A stretch of 20,000 nt of DNA, taken from Chondrilla cf. caribensis (taxonomy: Eukaryota > Porifera > Demospongiae > Chondrillida > Chondrillidae). The stretch is taken from assembly GCA_964020155.1 (NCBI GenBank), contig OZ026561.1:3786869-3806868 (forward strand), in the 5' to 3' direction. The translations under genes were made by a program, and so were the position numbers. This document shows positions 1-20,000 of this stretch, piece by piece (position 1 is the stretch's first letter; every line of letters starts with the position of its first letter). Below the pieces are notes generated by a model. It ran no database searches and was not told the DNA's origin. It saw only the letters and a program-made list of their open reading frames with translations.

Positions 1-3000
1 GTGCGAGCCTCTCTGTAGGTATTCCGCCACTCTTCCCTTGATGTAGTTGCCTTTGCATACCATGTATCTTCTGGGATTTGCATGTCTTTCAGATCAGATC
101 GTATCACATCTCTCCAGCGTTTTGGTGGGCCTCCTTGTGGGCGAGGTTCTGGCAGCCAGCTGAACAGGCTGACTTTGGGTGTACGATTATCAGGCATCCG
201 AGCAAGGTGTCCAAGCCATTCTAGACGCCGTTTAGTGACTTTTTCTGACATTGTTTCTATGTCTCCCCATTGTCGCCTGATGCTCTGGGATGTGATGTGT
301 TTGTCCCACTGTTGTTGGTTAGTGATGCCTAAGGTTTTGCGGATGCATCTATGGTGGAAGGAGTCTAGTCTCTTTAGGTCCTTTCTAAGTGGCGTCCAGC
401 ATTCAGCCCCATAGAGTAGGATGGACAGGACACAGGCTTGGTATACTTCGCGTTTGGTCTCCACTCGCAGATCCCTGTTGTTGAACACTGGTTGACGGAG
501 TGCTCCAAAGGCTCTTGAGGCTTGGGCTATTCTCTTGTCAATGTCTGGTTGCATTCTTCCCGTTGATGAAATCACTGATCCTAAGTATGTGAACTCTGTC
601 ACACTCTCAACCTGTTCATCCCCTGTTGGGATGGGAGCACTGTCTTCAGCTCTAGCCTCTCTACCACTCACCATTAGCTTCGTCTTTGGTATACTAACTG
701 ACAAGCCAAAGTCATTGGCTACTTCCATGTACATACGAATAGCATTCTCAGCACCTTCTCTGGTTTTGGCAAGTAGGGCTGCATCATCTGCAAATTGGAG
801 CTCAGTGAGTCTGGTTTCTTCTGCATTGCGGGTATACCTTCTAAACAGCTTCTGATCATGTTTGTATTTCAGGGTCAGACCCACTCCATCTAAATTTTCA
901 ATTCTTGCTAGCCAGCGCTCCACAAAGACACACGCATAAAGGTTGAAAAGTACTGGTGCCATGCAGCACCCCTGTCGCAGCCCATTGTCAACATCAATTG
1001 GTTCTAAGGTCTTTCCATCCAATTGTATAGTGGCTTGCATGTCTTGATGGAATGCTTTAATCAGCTGGATAGTTGGGTCAGGTATTCCTAGCTTGTGGAG
1101 AACCTGCCATAATGCCTCGCGTGGAACTGAGTCGTAAGCCTTTTTGAGATCAATGAAAAGGAAGAAAGCCTTTGTCCGATGCTCCCATGATTTCTCTACT
1201 AGCTGGCGGATGGCAAATATCATGTCTGAGCACCCTCTGCCTTTGCGGAAGCCACACTGGGACTCAGGCAGTTCATCCTCTGCAAGTTTCTGTAAACGGT
1301 CCTGTAGGATTCTGGCAATCACTTTACCAACTACATCAAGCAGGGAGATACCCCTCCAGTTGTCACATTTTGACAGGTCACCCTTCTTAGGGATAGGAAT
1401 CAGCACTGCATCTGTCCAGTCCTTGGGAACTAACTGGTCTTTCCAGGTTGTGTGGACGAGATCAAGCAGTTGATCCGCGAACCCTGGGTCCTGGCAGGCC
1501 ACTTTCACCATTTCAGGCCGGATTCCTGAGCTTCCCCCAGCCTTTCCATTCTTGAGCTTGCCAATAGCCCCCACTAGTTCCTCCATTGATGGCAGCTCAG
1601 TTAACTTTGGTCTCATAGGTCGCTGCCTGATCCTGTCCAGTTCCTCATGATTGTATTGACTCTCGACATTTAGGATGCCTGTGAAATGACGTCTCCAACG
1701 CTGTTGTTGAGCATCCACTGAGGTGCAAGGATATCCTTCTTCGTCTTTAATCGTACCAGTTCTCTGAGATATCAGCCCCCTACAGGCGCGCTGCATGTCA
1801 CGGATTGATTGCCACGCTTCTTTCCCTCCAAATCTTCGTTGTTGTGTTGCATCTGCCTTACTGCGAAACCAAGTATCCTTTGTATTTCTCAGTGCTTTGC
1901 GTGCATCCAGTCGAGCCTTCACAAACTTTTGACGATCGATTGTGTTTCCACTGCCAAGCCATTTGGTATAAAGTTGGTTCCTCTGTTGGAAGAGCGGTTC
2001 CAGAACATCCACATTGTCTCTAAACCAATCTGGTTGTCGGCGCTCTTCATGGCCTAGAACCTCTTCTGCCGCCCCCACTAAACCTGTTTTTATAGCCGAC
2101 CATTGTTCTTCCACATTGCCCTCTTTGACCCATGCATCTGTAACCTTTCTGCAGACAAGCTCTCTGTAAGGTTGCCTGTCAGCTTCAGCTCTGCTTGTAA
2201 GGTGTGAAACGTTAAACCTTTTGTGTTTCTTATTCCTGGGTTGCTGGTATCCCCTCTTCCCTGTCATTTTCATCTTGATCCGAAGGAGTTGGTGGTCGGA
2301 ATTGCACTCTGCACCTCGTTTCACACAAGCATCCAGGCACCTCTTTCTATCTCTTTGTCGCATGATGGCAAAATCAATACAGTGCCATTTCTTGGTCTTG
2401 GGGTGTTTCCAGGTCTGTTTGTAGATGTCTTTCTTGCAGAACCAAGTGTTACACAGGGTTGCCTCATTGATGGCTAAGAAAGTCAGAAGCTCTCGTCCAG
2501 AATCATTGATGTCCCCAAAACCGTGTGGACCACGAACACTAGTCCATGGGTCATCGTCATTGAGTCTGGAGCCTACGCGGGCATTGAAGTCTCCCATGAT
2601 GACGTAGCATTCACTTGGTGGTATTGCATTCATAGCCTGTTGCACTTCATCCTTGAATTTTTCCTTGTCTGTTCTATTTGCTGCAAATGTTGGTGCATAA
2701 CAAGATAGAATGTGAATGCGGTCTGCTGCACGCTTTCCTGTAAGCAGGGTGGCTGTTACAACTCGTGAGCTCCAAGCCTTCCATTGTTTTCCACCTGCTT
2801 CCCATGCCTGCACTGCTGGGCCATTAAGCACAATTGCCACTCCCTCTCCCCTCTGTCTAATCTCTCCATCAGGAGGTATTGGTCGACCTGCTGCTATTAC
2901 AATGCTCTCTCCAACTCTATACACTGCATCAGCAAACCACTTAGTTTCTTGCAGAGCAGCCACAGATATCTTGTACCTCTCCAGTTCTCTTACCACTTGA

Positions 3001-3152
3001 TCTATCCTGCGGTCATCAAAATGCCCTGTCCTGGGATGTTGTCGTGCTGTCTCCACTGGACCCTCATAGTCCAGCAAAGACCTTACATTCCACGAGCCCA
3101 AAAACCATGTTCGACTCTTACGCCTTGCTCTTTGTGCAGTCTTCGTGTTTCT
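1..3152 (-). mobile_element. Non-LTR (LINE) retrotransposon, endonuclease + reverse transcriptase, antisense to host gene, partial
   Basis: Reading the minus strand with codons starting at plus positions divisible by 3, I found no stop from about 3257 down to the left edge, giving about 1050 codons of recognisable element. The N-terminus is an APE-type endonuclease: LGSWNVRSL near 3090, QETKW at 2937-2951, SCYAPT, GDFNARVG near 2571-2595 and an NSDH motif near 2290-2302. The reverse transcriptase follows: FIDLKKAYDSV with the motif A Asp at 1149-1151, NGLRQGCCMAP near 960-990, and FADDAALLA with the catalytic DD at 783-788. A C-terminal AECW...WLGHLARMPDNR region follows. Such proteins nick target DNA and copy their RNA at the nick. 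The first in-frame ATG is at 2633-2631, inside the endonuclease, and no Met lies upstream before the stop at 3258-3260. The copy therefore looks 5'-truncated at the (CA)n tract, or uses another start. The 3' end is outside the window. It is RTE/CR1-like in broad type, but the clade cannot be fixed by eye. Confidence 0.93.
1..3152 (-). CDS. Endonuclease-reverse transcriptase of LINE (open frame, both ends incomplete)
   Basis: This is the coding frame of the element above. Order from the N-terminus: APE-like endonuclease (about 3100-2280), a connecting region rich in Arg/Lys/Gln (about 2280-1600), reverse transcriptase fingers/palm (about 1600-700), then thumb and C-terminal region (700-1). All key residues that I can locate are present and there are no stops or visible frameshifts. 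The protein frame enters the microsatellite at 3152 and stays open through it to the stop at 3258-3260, but the repeat-encoded part is not element protein. No ATG precedes the endonuclease motifs. The element's terminal codon is left of the window. Plus-strand open frames of 60-210 codons in this stretch are antisense shadows. Confidence 0.9.
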
Positions 3153-3177
3153 CACACACACACAGTCACACACACAG

Positions 3178-3236
<59 letters not shown>

Positions 3237-3291
3237 CACACACACACACACACACAGTCACATACACACACAGTCACACACACACACACAA
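3152..3291. repeat. (CA)n microsatellite with GTCA interruptions
   Basis: About 140 bp of alternating CA, broken at several places by GTCA steps. It abuts the 5' end of the LINE on one side and lies about 38 bp upstream of the first visible exon of the pseudouridine enzyme gene on the other. Confidence 0.95.
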
Positions 3292-3328
3292 GCTTCAAAT
3301 CATCCACATCTTCACTTCCTTCTTTCAG

Positions 3329-9019
<5,691 letters not shown>

Positions 9020-9743
9020 CAAACTCCTGATATCATATTGTCCATGATTGTTGTTACATATTTTTCAGTTTCTGTCCCATTGTCTAAATAGCATCGCTGT
9101 TTAATTGTACAGTCAGGCTCACCATCAATGTGCCCGTAACGATATTATTCAAAATGTGGTTTTCTGTTCAGTTGTTGAACAATGCAGCCACAGGACCCTG
9201 CCATACACATGCTACTCAATATTATAGTAAGGTACCGTGATCATAGAGTCAGTTTGTAGTTTTTATTATTATTTTTATATTTACACGTATACACACGTAT
9301 ATACACGTACATACACGTACATACACGTACATACATGTGCATACATGTACATACTGTTAGACTGTACAACATTAATTACTGTTATTACTACCAAATGTGA
9401 CACAGTGGTGTTATACTTTATCACTATTATTATAATGCTAGAAGGTTTTTTGTATTAGTATAATACTGTGTATTTGTTCATTATTAGATTATGTTAGTAT
9501 TATATTATTTATATTTATTAATATAAATTATTGTTATAGATTCTACATACATTTTATTATTTAGTTCAATTATGTGATGTGATCACAGGTATACTCTGTA
9601 CTAGGTGACCACGCGGTGCTGTTGTCTAACATTGAGTGGAGGTGGTGCATGCGGGACCTACGGTAGAGAAAACCGCTTAATATACGGGTTTGCTTCATTT
9701 TGCGGAAATTCGGACACTTCCTAGCTTCATTTCGTCCACGAAG
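9020..9743. other. Intergenic region between the two genes
   Basis: This holds the 3' UTR of the upstream gene and the 5' flank/UTR of the downstream gene. A GTACATACAC-type repeat occupies 9282-9355, and 9410-9570 is strongly AT-rich. I see no open frame with protein-like features, no RNA gene and no clear TATA box or polyadenylation hexamer. G+C rises from about 9600, which may mark the promoter/5' UTR of the beta-helix gene. Confidence 0.7.
9282..9355. repeat. Imperfect 10-bp repeat of the ACACGTACAT type
   Basis: About seven copies of a decamer alternating ACACGTAT/ACACGTAC/ACATGTAC, downstream of the pseudouridine enzyme stop codon. Confidence 0.85.

Positions 9744-20000
<10,257 letters not shown>

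Noticed and set aside
9690..9743. Extended N-terminus of the beta-helix protein from 9690
   Set aside because: The codon there is TTG. The ATG at 9744 has a favourable A at -3 and places the signal peptide near the N-terminus.
9020..9743. Possible separate small gene or RNA gene between the two genes
   Set aside because: Only short AT-rich and repeat sequence is visible. There is no tRNA-like cloverleaf or convincing coding stretch.

Overview
The window is eukaryotic, almost certainly from an invertebrate animal. Genes are split by GT-AG introns, intergenic DNA is sparse, and introns are full of (CA)n/(TG)n microsatellites, minisatellites and short TA-flanked inverted-repeat elements. The pairing of a pseudouridine glycosidase-kinase fusion with a large beta-helix/LCGxC/multipass-membrane protein reminds me of sponge (Porifera) genomes. 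That placement is an inference from memory of the families, not proven by the sequence.

Layout. (1) 1-3152, minus strand: one uninterrupted reading frame of a non-LTR retrotransposon (APE-type endonuclease plus reverse transcriptase), running off the left edge. It lies antisense in, or immediately beside, an intron of the next gene. (2) 3329-9019, plus strand: eight 3' exons (1509 coding nt, 502 residues) of a bifunctional pseudouridine-5'-phosphate glycosidase / PfkB-type pseudouridine kinase. All splice phases join cleanly. The N-terminal part of the glycosidase is outside the window. (3) 9020-9743: intergenic, AT-rich, no gene seen. (4) 9744->20000, plus strand: sixteen exons (3010 coding nt so far, about 1003 residues) of a secreted or membrane protein. 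It has a signal peptide, a long parallel-beta-helix-like ectodomain with FxxN/GGA(I/V) repeats, a Cys-rich LCGxC segment and the first membrane segments of a multipass C-terminus. The gene continues past the right edge.

The introns are the unusual part. One 17-bp minisatellite unit occurs in three introns of the two genes, in opposite orientations, with higher-order periods of 7 x 17 and 13 x 17 bp. Other arrays have units of 22, 45, 55, 64, 67 and 126 bp. Three TA-flanked elements of about 170 bp look like pogo/Tc1-mariner-type MITEs, and the end of one of them is shared with the 67-bp array unit. Long (CA)n and (TG)n tracts are placed with respect to splice sites: several introns begin with the repeat itself (GT used as the donor), and one exon is bracketed by complementary (CA)n and (TG)n tracts.

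I found no tRNA, rRNA, CRISPR array or prokaryotic operon. The two host genes show no evident functional link. They are simply head-to-tail neighbours.
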